Part shown: one piece after another, positions 16,471-24,909 of the stretch
Numbering within the stretch: the first letter of the stretch is position 1
Layout of the letters: the number at the start of each line of letters is the position of its first letter
Assembly (NCBI RefSeq): GCF_022430545.2
Contig: NZ_CP092488.2
Location: forward strand, 434,001 to 498,000
Source of the DNA: Mycobacterium paraterrae
GTDB lineage: Bacteria > Actinomycetota > Actinomycetes > Mycobacteriales > Mycobacteriaceae
Direction of reading: 5' to 3'
DNA length: 64,000 nt
Translations under genes and position numbers: made by a program
Notes under the pieces: model-generated
What the model saw: only the letters and a program-made list of their open reading frames with translations
Databases searched by the model: none
What the model was told of the DNA's origin: nothing

Positions 16471-16938
16471 TCACGCGGCGCGCGGAAGGTCGGTCGCGTG
16501 CTTCGCCTCATGTAAGGCCGATGCGCCTTGCGCAGGGACCCAGCCGACATAGGACAGGTACAACCCGATGAGCACCTCGACGGCGGCACCAGTGCGCCAC
16601 CAGCCAGTCGAATCGATCATCGAGTTGGCCAGCGAGTAGTACCACTGCGACGCGGTCACCAGGACCAGTCCCTTGACCGCGACAAGCCATCCTAAACCGG
16701 AGACCAGCACGGCCGCCACACCTCGCCAGAACGGATGCAGCGCGATCACCGTCAGACCGAGCACCAGGATGAAGGCACCAGTAACCCAGGACCACAACGG
16801 GTTTGCTTCATACCCGGCCAGCATGGCCTTCATATCGCGCGGGCGCAGCGCGGCCGAGAATGCCACGATCGCCAGATACGGGCCTAGCACGCGGGCGAAC
16901 ATCCGAGTCCGCTCTTGAAGTGAGTCTGTGGATTTCAT
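16471..16938 (-). CDS. Small four-span membrane protein of unknown function
   Basis: 155 aa from ATG at 16938 (MKSTDSLQERTRMFARVLGP); GGAGGT seven bases upstream decides the start. Four hydrophobic stretches: about residues 16-31 (YLAIVAFSAAL), 48-66 (WVTGAFILVLGLTVIAL), 72-92 (GVAAVLVSGLGWLVAVKGLV) and 118-136 (GAAVEVLIGLYLSYVGWV). I do not recognise a named family. A palindromic candidate DosR box lies 29 bp upstream, and it is flanked by USP genes, so a dormancy-linked role is inferred only from context. Confidence 0.78.
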   Translation of the reverse strand: MKSTDSLQERTRMFARVLGPYLAIVAFSAALRPRDMKAMLAGYEANPLWSWVTGAFILVLGLTVIALHPFWRGVAAVLVSGLGWLVAVKGLVLVTASQWYYSLANSMIDSTGWWRTGAAVEVLIGLYLSYVGWVPAQGASALHEAKHATDLPRAA

Positions 16939-16966
16939 CGCGATACCTCCGTTGGAATCTGCTGTT

Positions 16967-16986
16967 TCGGGGACGTACGGACCCCA
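16967..16986 (-). promoter_or_regulatory. Candidate DosR box upstream of the small membrane protein
   Basis: TCGGGGACGTACGGACCCCA is a near-perfect palindrome (GGGGAC ... GACCCC) and agrees with TTSGGGACTWWAGTCCCSAA at about 14 of 20 positions. It is 29 bp from the ATG of the leftward gene at 16938 and lies beyond the 3' end of the USP gene at 17076, so it most likely serves the membrane protein. The dyad centre is shifted slightly relative to the consensus, which is the main reason for doubt. Confidence 0.55.
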
Positions 16987-17075
16987 CGTGACCATCCGAT
17001 CATCTCGAATCCGTTGTGCACCAGAGCCGTAAGTCCTGCAACGACGGGACGTTGGTCGTACCGGGCCGGTAGCGC

Positions 17076-17963
17076 CTAGCGCCCCGAACGCACCACGACG
17101 ACCGGCACAGTCGTCGACTGGGTTACCGCTGCGCTCACCGAGCCCAGCCGAATCCCGCCGAAACCGCCACGACCGCGGCTACCGAGCACCACCAATTGCG
17201 CGCGTTGCGCTAACTGAATCAGCCAGTGAGCGGGCGTATCGCAGACCAGCCGTCGCGTGACGTGCACATCGGGGTAACGTTCCTGCCACCCGGCCAGGCG
17301 TTCGGCCAGCAGCTCTTCACCTTGTTCTTGATACTCACGCCAATCCATTCCGAAGATCGGGAAGACCCCGACGTCGCTCCAGGCGTGCAGTGCGGTCAGC
17401 GCGACCGCGCGACGCGATGCCTCCTCGAATGCCCACGCCGTAGCGGCCTCCGAGGCGGGTGACCCGTCGATGCCAAGCAGGATCGGCGCTGACGGGTCGA
17501 CGACGGCCGAACCGCCACTGGCGTGGATGACGGCCACCGGGCAGTGGGCGTTCTCCAGCACGGCCTTGCTGACCGAGCCCATCAGAAGACGCCCGAGGGC
17601 GCCCCTGCCGTGACTACCCACCACGACCATCCGAGCATCGGCTGAGGCGTCGACGAGCGCATCCACCGGGGTCGCGTGCAGCACCTCGTTGCGAACATCT
17701 TGTGGCTCCGACTCATTCGCCGAGCGGGCGTCTGCCTGTGCTTGATCGATGACCCGCCGTGCGTTTTCTTCCTGCCATTCGGCAACTCCGAGCTGACCGG
17801 CACTCACCGGCCAGCTGGTGATTATCGGTTGCACAACATGCATCAGCGTGACGGGCTCGCCGCGCAGCGACGCTTCACGTGCCGCCCAGCGGACAGCAGC
17901 ATCAGATTCTGGCGATCCGTCTACACCGACGACAATGCCGTATTTCGTTGAGGTCTCGAACAT
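17076..17963 (-). CDS. Universal stress protein, two ATP-binding USP domains
   Basis: 295 aa from ATG at 17963; a second ATG at 17966 is closer to the GGAGGAG at 17975-17969, so the exact start could be one codon earlier. Domain 1 starts YGIVVGVDGSPESDAAVRWA and ends VVVGSHGRGALGRLLMGS; domain 2 starts ILLGIDGSPASEAATAWAF and ends VVLGSRGRGGFGGIRLGS. Both ATP motifs are complete. It resembles Rv1996/Rv2005c/Rv2623-type proteins. The segment LLAERLAGWQERYPDV is shared with the USP at 15214, pointing to a duplication within the island. A candidate DosR box is 79 bp upstream. Confidence 0.92.
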   Translation of the reverse strand: MFETSTKYGIVVGVDGSPESDAAVRWAAREASLRGEPVTLMHVVQPIITSWPVSAGQLGVAEWQEENARRVIDQAQADARSANESEPQDVRNEVLHATPVDALVDASADARMVVVGSHGRGALGRLLMGSVSKAVLENAHCPVAVIHASGGSAVVDPSAPILLGIDGSPASEAATAWAFEEASRRAVALTALHAWSDVGVFPIFGMDWREYQEQGEELLAERLAGWQERYPDVHVTRRLVCDTPAHWLIQLAQRAQLVVLGSRGRGGFGGIRLGSVSAAVTQSTTVPVVVVRSGR

Positions 17964-18041
17964 CATTGCTCCTCCGGCGTCACGCTTGTGGGGTCGCACT
18001 GCAATCCCTTCACTCACACTTGCGGGTCCGGCCGCCGCAAT

Positions 18042-18061
18042 CCAGGGCCATTGGTCCTCCC
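18042..18061 (-). promoter_or_regulatory. Candidate DosR box upstream of the 17963 USP
   Basis: Read leftward: GGGAGGACCAATGGCCCTGG. The core GACCAATGGCCCTG is identical to the candidate box at 29446, which precedes another USP gene. About 11-12 of 20 positions fit the DosR consensus, with GGAC and CCC correctly spaced. The repeated core before two separate USP genes is the strongest argument that this is a real site. Confidence 0.6.
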
Positions 18062-18100
18062 ACCCGCAGACCGGAGACTGTCGCCATGGGACGCGTCAGC

Positions 18101-18499
18101 TCAGCCAAACCGGCGACCACACACCCTTTCGCAGCGGATCCGCACGAAGTAATCCCATCGGCCACCAGCCGACGGCCGAGAAAACATTCCGGACAACTCG
18201 ATAAGTTCGGGCACCTTGGTGACGGGAGCGGAGTGGCCAACCACCGTGACACTCCATCCGCTTTCGAGATCTGCGTCGAATTCATCTGCCTCGAAAGCCA
18301 GCACCTGGTTTCGCGACACAGCGGCCAGCACCGGAGCGTCGGTTACCCGTACCACCACATCGTCACGCCAACAACAGAACTCGACCAACTGCACAGCAGG
18401 CAAAGCCAGTTCGGTGAAGATGAGACGCCCCACCGACGCCTTCCGGATCAGCTCGATCCACTGCTCCCGCTGTGACGGGTTGAGCGTGTGCACTGACAC
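18101..18499 (-). CDS. Pyridoxamine-phosphate-oxidase-fold (FMN-binding) protein, Rv3129-like
   Basis: About 132 aa from GTG at 18499 (or 18493). The frame stays open further upstream, but that part overlaps the triacylglycerol synthase gene and has no family signal. Visible motifs are VGRLIFTELALPAVQLVEF, DDVVVRVTDAPVLAAV, LAFEADEFDADLESGWSVTV and GHSAPVTKVPEL, typical of small split-barrel flavin-binding proteins. LAFEADEFDADLESGWSV parallels Rv3129, which lies beside tgs1 (Rv3130c) in the M. tuberculosis DosR regulon. Here it follows the Tgs1-like gene by 10 bp on the same strand, so the pair is conserved. Its biochemical function is unknown. Confidence 0.78.
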   Translation of the reverse strand: MSVHTLNPSQREQWIELIRKASVGRLIFTELALPAVQLVEFCCWRDDVVVRVTDAPVLAAVSRNQVLAFEADEFDADLESGWSVTVVGHSAPVTKVPELIELSGMFSRPSAGGRWDYFVRIRCERVCGRRFG

Positions 18500-18509
18500 T
18501 GCAGGCTTC

Positions 18510-19931
18510 TTAACTGCGCGCACTACGCGCACTGCGCGAACCGGGTAAATGGGCTCCGTCGCGCAGTGATCGCAGCGCAGTTGCCGACGCCGCGAGCTGA
18601 TGCACCGCGTCGACGATGCCATTTCCAAGCTCGTTCGCATCCGATGCGGCGTCATAGTCGGCGGTGATTCCAAATGTCAGGTCGTCGGCGTAACTCACAA
18701 TCGCGATACCGGTGCGCACCCGCAGCGCGATCGGCACAATCGGCAGCACGCGGACGACTGACCGGCCCATGACCTTCAACCGCTTTGCCGGCCCGGGAAC
18801 ATTGGTTGCGACCGTGACGACGGCTCGCTGTGGCAGCCGCGCCATCGCTTGTATCGCCCACGCCGTCATGGGAAACGGCAGCAAGTTCGTCGCTGCAACC
18901 ACCAGGCTGCCACCCTGACGTTGGCCACTACGCTTTGCCGCGGTCAGACGCCGCTGAACGGTGCGCAATTGTTCGAGCGGGTCGGACTCCTCGACCGGAA
19001 GGTAGGGCAGGAGCAACGACACGTTGTTGCCGAACTGGTCCAGCGCACTCCCCGAACGCACCGACACCGGCACCAGCGTGCGCAACGACCGCGACTGAGG
19101 CCGCTCGCGTCGACGGAGCAATGCGGCGCGGTAGCTCGCGGTAATCGCTCCCAACGCAACGTCGTTGACCGTGACGCCGTAGGCCTTGCACACTTTCCGC
19201 ACCTCGCGCAGCGGGACGCTCACAGCCACGTATCGCCGCATGCCGGTGATATGACCGCTCAGCTCGGTGGGCTGTGCCGGCCGCATCAGCGCGGAGCCGA
19301 CCTCGAGAATGCCCTCTCCCGCCCGCACCGCGGCGTCCGTAACGGCCAACGAAGTGCGCCACAACCGGCTGATCCAGTCACGGGGATCGAACACCGAAAA
19401 GCCCGCTCCGTCGTCATCGGGGAGTGCCGGCACCGGATGAAGTTTGCGGGCGAACGTATCGCTGCGGTCGTCGGCGAGCCTGTTGAGCAGCTGAGCGGTG
19501 GCAATCCCGTCGGCGATGCAGTGGTGGATTTTTATCAGGATGGCCCACTGACCGTTCTGCAGGCCTTCGATCATCCAGCATTCCCACAGCGGATGATCGC
19601 GATCGAGCCTGCGCTCCATCAGATCTGCTGTGAGCTGAAAGAGCGCAGTGTCGTCGCCTGGATGCACCACGGCCGCGCGCCGGGCATGATGGCGAACGTC
19701 GAATGCAAGATCGTCGACCCACTCCGGGGCACCGAGATTCAGCGGATGCGTGCGCAGGACCTGATGGAACCGCGGGACTTCCGCCAGCCGCGCACCAAGG
19801 CCCGCAATGAAATCCGTGAATTCGGGTGCCGGACCGTCGAGGACCGCCAACGCACCGACGGCCAGGCTGATATGCGGATCGGCGTCTTCGACTTGCAGGA
19901 ATGTCGCGTCAAGAGTCGATAAGTGGTCCAT
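18510..19931 (-). CDS. Wax ester synthase/diacylglycerol acyltransferase (Tgs1-like)
   Basis: 473 aa from ATG at 19931 (MDHLSTLDATFLQVEDADPH). WS/DGAT family, making triacylglycerol or wax ester from acyl-CoA. The catalytic motif HHCIADG is at about residues 137-143, preceded by RRLDRDHPLWECWMIEGL. The second conserved block is AVVTVATNVPGPAKRLKVMG, with YADDLTFGITADYD and SLRTLVPVSVRSGSALDQ also present. Similarity along the whole length is closest to Tgs1 (Rv3130c), the main hypoxia-induced triacylglycerol synthase, and the Rv3129-like gene follows it. A weak DosR-like box lies 44 bp upstream, in the short gap left by the decayed aldehyde dehydrogenase gene. Confidence 0.9.
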   Translation of the reverse strand: MDHLSTLDATFLQVEDADPHISLAVGALAVLDGPAPEFTDFIAGLGARLAEVPRFHQVLRTHPLNLGAPEWVDDLAFDVRHHARRAAVVHPGDDTALFQLTADLMERRLDRDHPLWECWMIEGLQNGQWAILIKIHHCIADGIATAQLLNRLADDRSDTFARKLHPVPALPDDDGAGFSVFDPRDWISRLWRTSLAVTDAAVRAGEGILEVGSALMRPAQPTELSGHITGMRRYVAVSVPLREVRKVCKAYGVTVNDVALGAITASYRAALLRRRERPQSRSLRTLVPVSVRSGSALDQFGNNVSLLLPYLPVEESDPLEQLRTVQRRLTAAKRSGQRQGGSLVVAATNLLPFPMTAWAIQAMARLPQRAVVTVATNVPGPAKRLKVMGRSVVRVLPIVPIALRVRTGIAIVSYADDLTFGITADYDAASDANELGNGIVDAVHQLAASATALRSLRDGAHLPGSRSARSARS

Positions 19932-19974
19932 GAATACGACGGTGCTCGCCGGCGGCAAGCATCGGGCAGAGCCA

Positions 19975-19994
19975 GAAGTCACCAAAGCCCGGGC
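19975..19994 (-). promoter_or_regulatory. Weak candidate DosR box upstream of the Tgs1-like gene
   Basis: On the plus strand GAAGTCACCAAAGCCCGGGC shares the ACCAAAG core with the boxes at 23117 and 35363 but has lost part of one GGGAC arm. It lies 44 bp from the start codon of the Tgs1-like gene. A separate inverted repeat, AGAAGTC (19974-19980) with GACTTCT (20000-20006), overlaps it. Confidence 0.35.
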
Positions 19995-20009
19995 CCTCGG
20001 GACTTCTCG

Positions 20010-21166
20010 TCACGCCGGCAGTCCCACCGCCTTGAGCTCCATGTACTGCCGGACCCCGACGATGCCGCCACTTTCTCGGCCGATTCCGCTCTGCTTGAAT
20101 CCGCCGCGGCGCTCCGCCAGGACCGGATCCGTTGACCGCGATCTGCCCAGTGCGCACCCGGCGCGCGACCGCCAACGCCCGGTCGACGTCGGTGCCCCAC
20201 ACGGCCCCGGAAAGCCCGTATCGGGAGTTGTTCGCGATCTTCACCGCCTCGTCGTCACCGCGGTAGCGCAACACCGAGAGCACCGGTCCGAACACCTCCT
20301 CCTGAGCGATCGTCGAATCCGGCGCGACGTCGACGAGGATGGTCGGCTCGAAATAGAACCCCTTGTCCAGACCGGCTGGCCGGCCGCCGCCGACAACCAC
20401 TTTCGCCCTCGTCGAGCGTCCGATCCACGTGCGCCTGAACGCGCGCGCACTGAGCCTCGCTAATCAACGGACCCATCGTGACGTGCGGATCGGTGGGGTC
20501 ACCGACCTTCACCGATCGGGTCAGCGCGGCCAGCCGATCGACGATCTCGACATGCATCACGTCGGTAAGCACTAAGCGGCTGTGCAGGATGCAGACCTGC
20601 CCGGCGTGAAACGAGCACGACTCGAGCAAGATTCGCTGCAACTTCTCGTCGTCCAACGCCGCGCAGACCTTCATGACGTTGAGCGTGTGCGGGAAGTTCC
20701 ACGAGGTCAGCATCGACACCACCCCCAGTGGTTCGTAACGCAGCAGCGTCTGACCAGCCGCGCCGAAGGCGTCGATCGGCTCTTCGACAGGATGGGTTGC
20801 CTATTCCGCGGCGTTCAATGCCGCGAAAGCGCGGCCTTCCACGTGAACGGCCTGCTCATTCGCCGTGCCTCCCTATTCCTGTTGCGCGAGTTCATAAATC
20901 ACGTCTGCGTGCACCAGCAGCGCCTCGCCTAGCTGGTTCAAGTAGCGCGCCCGCTGCTCGGGCCCGGCGTCGGTCCACGGTCCTGTGTCGAAGGCCGCTT
21001 GCGCTGCCGCGAGCGCGCTGGCGACCTGAGCGCGACTCGGGTCGGGCACGGGCGCGATCACCGTCTCGGTAGCCGGATTGACGTCGTCGTAACGGCTCTT
21101 GGTCTCGACCCACCGGCCGTCGATGTAAACGCCGTACGTGTCCATCAGCGAGCGTGTGTCAGCCAT
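20010..21166 (-). pseudogene. Decayed aldehyde dehydrogenase
   Basis: Pieces of one NAD-dependent aldehyde dehydrogenase lie in order in different frames. Piece 1 (21166-20876) has a good ribosome binding site, starts MADTRSLMDTYGVYIDGRWV, and stops after YELAQQE. Piece 2 (to about 20390) has SWNFPHTLNVMKVCAAL joined directly to DDEKLQRILLESCSF and the catalytic-Cys motif GQVC, so about 110 codons between them are missing. Piece 3 has EEVFGPVLSVLRY and NNSRYGLSGAVWGTD. Piece 4, in another frame, has GFKQSGIGRESGG and ends KAVGLPA. At least three frameshifts or stops plus a deletion make it non-functional. It was probably divergently paired with the MaoC/TetR genes. Confidence 0.92.
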
Positions 21167-21312
21167 GCTCGTTCCTTTGGGATGGACGTTCCGGCGGCTC
21201 ACGTTCGGTCTACACCTGCATATCCGTTGTCGTCAATGTCGATAACGAGACACTGCCATTTCATTTCGGTCGCAGCTTGTTGACACCATCGGCGCCATCA
21301 GAGTAGACAGAG

Positions 21313-21331
21313 TCGATCGGACAGATCGACG
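21313..21331. promoter_or_regulatory. Inverted repeat, candidate TetR operator
   Basis: GTCGATC-GGACA-GATCGAC is a perfect 7-bp inverted repeat with a 5-bp spacer. It lies in the divergent promoter region between the decayed aldehyde dehydrogenase and the MaoC-MaoC-TetR genes, about 100 bp before the first MaoC start. Binding by the TetR encoded at 22434 is inferred from position and symmetry only. Confidence 0.45.
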
Positions 21332-21434
21332 GTTTATGTACGGTCGTTCGCGGCGAGGAGGCTTGATTGCCGGTGCGATTCCGCCGTGCGCCACGTGAGC
21401 GTTACGCAACCGAGCAGACTGGAGGATGCACTCA

Positions 21435-21977
21435 GTGACCGACACCAACCTGCTCGATAAGCTGAAAGCACTTGTCGGCCAACCGACCGGTGGCTCCGCA
21501 AGGCCTTCGGTGGCCCCGGACCCGGTAAATCAGCCGATGATCCGGCACTGGGCGTATGCACTGGGCGACATGAACCCGGTGTACCTCGACGCGGAGTTCG
21601 CGGAGAAGTCGCGGTTCGGCGGCATCGTGTCGCCGCCGGTGATGTTGCAAACCTGGACGATGCCGGCGCCGAAGCTGGAAGGGATCGGCGAACGCGGCGG
21701 CTCACCCGTCGAAATCACCAACAATCCCACTGCTTTTCTCGACGAGGCCGGCTACACCAGCATCGTGGCCACCAACTCGGAATTCGAAATCAGTCGCTAC
21801 CCCAGACTGGGCGACGTTATCAGCGCGACATCGGTATTCGAGGAAGTCTCCGATGAGAAGACGACCGCGCTGGGAACCGGCTTCTTCGTGACGTGGGTCC
21901 TCACCTACACCGACCAACACGGCGAAGTCCTTGGCAAGCAACGCTTCCGGGTGCTGCGTTTCAAGCCGGCCCGCTGA
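21435..21977 (+). CDS. MaoC-like dehydratase, probable non-catalytic partner subunit
   Basis: 180 aa from GTG at 21435 with GGAGG nine bases upstream; the ATG at 21426 touches the GGAGG and is less likely. Hot-dog fold (MaoC N-terminal type): PMIRHWAYALGDMNPVYLDA, SRFGGIVSPPVMLQTW, LGDVISATSVFEEVSDEK, TTALGTGFFVTWVLTYTDQ. The usual catalytic His of the D-x4-H motif is replaced (GDMNPVY). The downstream gene overlaps by one base and keeps the motif, so the two probably form a heteromeric enoyl-CoA hydratase of the ChsH1-ChsH2 kind. The substrate is unknown. Confidence 0.82.
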   Translation: MTDTNLLDKLKALVGQPTGGSARPSVAPDPVNQPMIRHWAYALGDMNPVYLDAEFAEKSRFGGIVSPPVMLQTWTMPAPKLEGIGERGGSPVEITNNPTAFLDEAGYTSIVATNSEFEISRYPRLGDVISATSVFEEVSDEKTTALGTGFFVTWVLTYTDQHGEVLGKQRFRVLRFKPAR

Positions 21978-22441
21978 TGGCGACAATCCCCCGCACCACG
22001 ACCCTCAAGTGGAGTGACATCAACGTCGGCGACGAGGTGACTCCGCTTGAGGTCCCGGTGACCACGACGATGATCGTAGCCGGTGCGATCGCGTCCCGTG
22101 ATTTCATGCCCGTGCACCACGACGTGGCCTACGCCAACAAGCAGGGATCGCCAAACCTGTTCATGAACATCCTGACCTCGAACGGGTACTGCATCCGTTT
22201 CCTCACCGACTGGGCCGGCCCCGAGGCAATGGTGACTAAGTTGGCCATTCGCCTTGGGGTGCCGTGCTTTCCGGACGACCCGCTGCGCTTCACCGGCACC
22301 GTCACCGGCAAGACTCCGGGTCCCGCAGGGCGACGGCCTGCTGAAGATTTCGTCGAAGTCACGTTCCAAGCCGCCAACAGCCTCGGTAACCACGTCTCGG
22401 GAACCGCCGTCCTGAGCCTCCTCGAGGGGATCGGTGCGTGA
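21977..22441 (+). CDS. MaoC-like dehydratase, probable catalytic subunit
   Basis: 154 aa from ATG at 21977, overlapping the upstream stop (TGATG). Hot-dog fold hydratase: LKWSDINVGDEVTPLEVPVT, then SRDFMPVHHDVAYANKQGSP, which carries the D-x4-H hydratase motif, and FMNILTSNGYCIRFLTDWAG. The size and the pairing with a motif-poor MaoC partner match the catalytic subunit of heteromeric MaoC hydratases used in sterol or long side-chain beta-oxidation. It overlaps the next gene (TetR) by 8 bases, giving a three-gene operon. Confidence 0.84.
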   Translation: MATIPRTTTLKWSDINVGDEVTPLEVPVTTTMIVAGAIASRDFMPVHHDVAYANKQGSPNLFMNILTSNGYCIRFLTDWAGPEAMVTKLAIRLGVPCFPDDPLRFTGTVTGKTPGPAGRRPAEDFVEVTFQAANSLGNHVSGTAVLSLLEGIGA

Positions 22442-23090
22442 CACTGGCGTCAAGACCGGCGACGAGCGAAGAGCCATGACCCAGGCCGCGTCAGCCGACA
22501 CCCGCGAACTCATCATCGAGTCCGCGTACGCCTGCTTTCGCAAGCAGGGCTTGCAAAAGGCGACGATCGTCGACATCGCCAGGGAGGCGCAAATTTCCCG
22601 GAGCACAATCTATGAGTATTTCCGGGACAAAGCGGCGATCGTCGAGGCTTGCGCCGAGCACACTTCCGAGCAGTTTTACCGGCAGATGTCGTTGGCGATG
22701 GACCGCGCGGGGTCGCTCGAGGAGAAGCTCGCCCGCGCAGCGGTTTTCGTCACCCAGGCTCGGCGCGCGATTGCATCGGAGAAATTCTTCGACGAAGAAG
22801 CCATCAGCCTGCTGTTGACCAAGGATGCCGCTGTGCTGCTGCGTGAGTGCGTCGACTTCTTTGCACCCCATCTGGCGGCCGCCAAGCTCACCGGCGAAGT
22901 CCGCAAGGACCTCAACGTCCAGGCCAGCGCCGAATGGTTCGCGCGAATCCTCTTCTCGCTGTTCAGCACTCCCTCATCGACGCTGGACATGGATGACCCG
23001 GAAGTGGTCGCCGACTTCGTGCGCTCACATGTTGTTCACGGTTTCGCCAACAACCGTTCACGGCCGCGACGCGCGTCCGACATCCGTTGA
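22434..23090 (+). CDS. TetR-family transcriptional regulator
   Basis: 218 aa from GTG at 22434 (GAGGGG upstream), or 204 aa from ATG at 22476. N-terminal TetR helix-turn-helix: ELIIESAYACFRKQGLQKAT, IVDIAREAQISRSTIYEYF, RDKAAIVEACAE. The C-terminal ligand domain is divergent; nothing identifies the inducer. Translational overlap with the MaoC pair suggests it controls that operon and once controlled the decayed aldehyde dehydrogenase, perhaps through the inverted repeat at 21313. Confidence 0.88.
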   Translation: MRDTGVKTGDERRAMTQAASADTRELIIESAYACFRKQGLQKATIVDIAREAQISRSTIYEYFRDKAAIVEACAEHTSEQFYRQMSLAMDRAGSLEEKLARAAVFVTQARRAIASEKFFDEEAISLLLTKDAAVLLRECVDFFAPHLAAAKLTGEVRKDLNVQASAEWFARILFSLFSTPSSTLDMDDPEVVADFVRSHVVHGFANNRSRPRRASDIR

Positions 23091-23116
23091 TAGACAGGAA
23101 CATTCGTCAGCCTTAG

Positions 23117-23136
23117 ATCGGGACCAAAGACCCCTG
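23117..23136 (+). promoter_or_regulatory. Candidate DosR box upstream of the 23187 USP
   Basis: ATCGGGACCAAAGACCCCTG fits TTSGGGACTWWAGTCCCSAA at about 15 of 20 positions, with intact GGGAC and CCC arms. It lies 51 bp before the ATG of the USP gene, a usual distance for DosR activation. This is one of the two best matches in the window. Confidence 0.7.
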
Positions 23137-23186
23137 GCGCGCGGCCTGTACTGCGTTAGCGTTCTCTTCGACGAGAGGAGATCGCC

Positions 23187-24068
23187 ATGGTGGAGACAAC
23201 GAAGCGTTACGGAATCATCGCAGGTGTCGACGGATCGCCGGAATCCGATGCAGCCGTCAAGTGGGCCGCGCTCGACGCGGCTATCCGCAACCTACCGCTC
23301 ACGCTCGTGCACGTGGCGAGCCCCGTCGACGCAGTGTGGGCCCAAGCCGCGGAACTCGAAGAAACGGCCGACGAGCAACGAGCGAAGGGCCGCGACTTGC
23401 TCAACCACGCGTCGAAGATTGCCCAGGATGCCCTGTCGGATACGGCGCAGGTACATATCAACGGGGAATTGCTGTCGTCTGCGGCCACTGTCTCGACGCT
23501 CGTCGAGCAATCAAAAGACGCCCAGCTCATAGTGGTGGGCTCACGCGGGCGCGGGGCACTGTCCCGCAGCATTCTCGGCTCGGTCAGTGCCGGGCTCATT
23601 CGTCACGCGCATTGCCCGGTGGCACTGATCCGCGACAGCGAACGACAGCACGCCGCCGATGGTCCCGTGGTGGTCGGAATCGACGGAGCGACTTCCGATC
23701 TCGCGACGGCAATCGCATTCGACGAGGCATCGCTTCGCCACGCCGACCTAGTAGCGCTGCACGCGTGGAATGACGTCGACATGAATGCAATTCCCGGCTA
23801 CGACTGGTCACCGACGACCGCCAAAGAAGGCGGCGTCCTGGCCAAGGCGCTGAGCGGTCTCCAACAGCGTTTCCCGGACGTTCCGGTGCACAATCGCCTC
23901 GTCAAAAACCGAGCGGCGCACGCGCTCGTCGATGCATCGGAGTCCGCGCAGCTGGTCGTGGTTGGGACGCACGGAAGCGGCGCCCTTGCCGGCATGCTGC
24001 TGGGCTCGGTCAGCAATGCCGTCGTCCAGGCCGTGCGCGCGCCGGTGATCGTCGCCTGTTCGTCCTGA
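23187..24068 (+). CDS. Universal stress protein, two ATP-binding USP domains
   Basis: 293 aa from ATG at 23187 with AGAGGAG upstream. Domain 1 begins YGIIAGVDGSPESDAAVKWA and ends IVVGSRGRGALSRSILGS; domain 2 begins VVVGIDGATSDLATAIAFDE and ends VVVGTHGSGALAGMLLGS. Both ATP motifs are intact. HAHCPVALIRDSE between the domains is shared with the other USPs here. It is a single-gene unit with a strong candidate DosR box, convergent with the glycosyltransferase operon (10-bp gap). Confidence 0.92.
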   Translation: MVETTKRYGIIAGVDGSPESDAAVKWAALDAAIRNLPLTLVHVASPVDAVWAQAAELEETADEQRAKGRDLLNHASKIAQDALSDTAQVHINGELLSSAATVSTLVEQSKDAQLIVVGSRGRGALSRSILGSVSAGLIRHAHCPVALIRDSERQHAADGPVVVGIDGATSDLATAIAFDEASLRHADLVALHAWNDVDMNAIPGYDWSPTTAKEGGVLAKALSGLQQRFPDVPVHNRLVKNRAAHALVDASESAQLVVVGTHGSGALAGMLLGSVSNAVVQAVRAPVIVACSS

Positions 24069-24078
24069 AGCCGCCGGG

Positions 24079-24909
24079 TCAGCTCCTGGCAGCGCTGACT
24101 GGCCGCCCAAGGGCGTCGCGGGTGATCAGACCGGCCCGCTCGAAACCGGCCAGCCAACCCTGCATCGGCCACCACCCCCAGCGTCGATGAAAGATCACGG
24201 CGTTGCGGATGATGTCGTCGACATGTTGGACCGGCGGATCTGCAGTCGGATGATATTGATGATATGCATGCGCCCCACCCACCCAGTACATCGAAATATG
24301 TTGTGCTGACGCACATTGCGCAAAGTCGGTGTCCTCCCCGCCGTAGCCGCGGTAGCGCTCGCAAAACCCTCCGAGGTTGGTCCAGGTTTGCGCTCTGACT
24401 GCGAACGACAGTGACCAGAACAGCTGGTAGTTCACCGTCTGCACTACCTCGCCGGCAGGCGGGTCCGGTCGGGCCGGATGCGGATTGGTCTGCGCGGGAA
24501 GTTCCTCCATCGGGTAGCCTCGCGGACCCGGCGGAGGCAAATAGGTGACCGGACCGCACAGCAGAGCCTGGGCATAGTGCGGATCCTCGGCCACGTCGTG
24601 ATAGCGACCGATCAGCTCGGTGTGCGGAATACAGTCGACGTCGAGAAACACCAAGAGCTCCGCGGACTCTCGTAACGCGGCGGCCGCACCCTGGTTGCGC
24701 CCGTAGGCGAGCGGCAACGGCTCGCCGACCTCCAGGTCAAGCACAACGGCCGGGGATCCGGCGTCGGCGACGATGCCGGCGACCCGGCGATCACCCAGCG
24801 CGACCACGATATGCATGTCGGGTTGCCGGGTGCTGCGGAGCAGCCCGTGGAGCTGGCGGCGCAGATGCGCTCCTCGTCCAGACACGGTGGTGATAACGGC
24901 AGTGCGCAC
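24079..24909 (-). CDS. Family 2-type glycosyltransferase
   Basis: 276 aa from GTG at 24909, overlapping the upstream stop by one base (TAGTG). GT-A fold: VRTAVITTVSGRGAHLRRQL, the metal-binding DVD in LLVFLDVDCIPHTELIGRYH (about residues 90-97), and the acceptor-site block GGFCERYRGYGGEDTDFAQC (GGEDTDF is typical). LPLAYGRNQGAAAALRESAE is the usual N-terminal-half motif. No membrane segments, so it acts in the cytoplasm. It is the last gene of a four-glycosyltransferase operon; sugar donor and acceptor are unknown. Confidence 0.87.
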   Translation of the reverse strand: MRTAVITTVSGRGAHLRRQLHGLLRSTRQPDMHIVVALGDRRVAGIVADAGSPAVVLDLEVGEPLPLAYGRNQGAAAALRESAELLVFLDVDCIPHTELIGRYHDVAEDPHYAQALLCGPVTYLPPPGPRGYPMEELPAQTNPHPARPDPPAGEVVQTVNYQLFWSLSFAVRAQTWTNLGGFCERYRGYGGEDTDFAQCASAQHISMYWVGGAHAYHQYHPTADPPVQHVDDIIRNAVIFHRRWGWWPMQGWLAGFERAGLITRDALGRPVSAARS

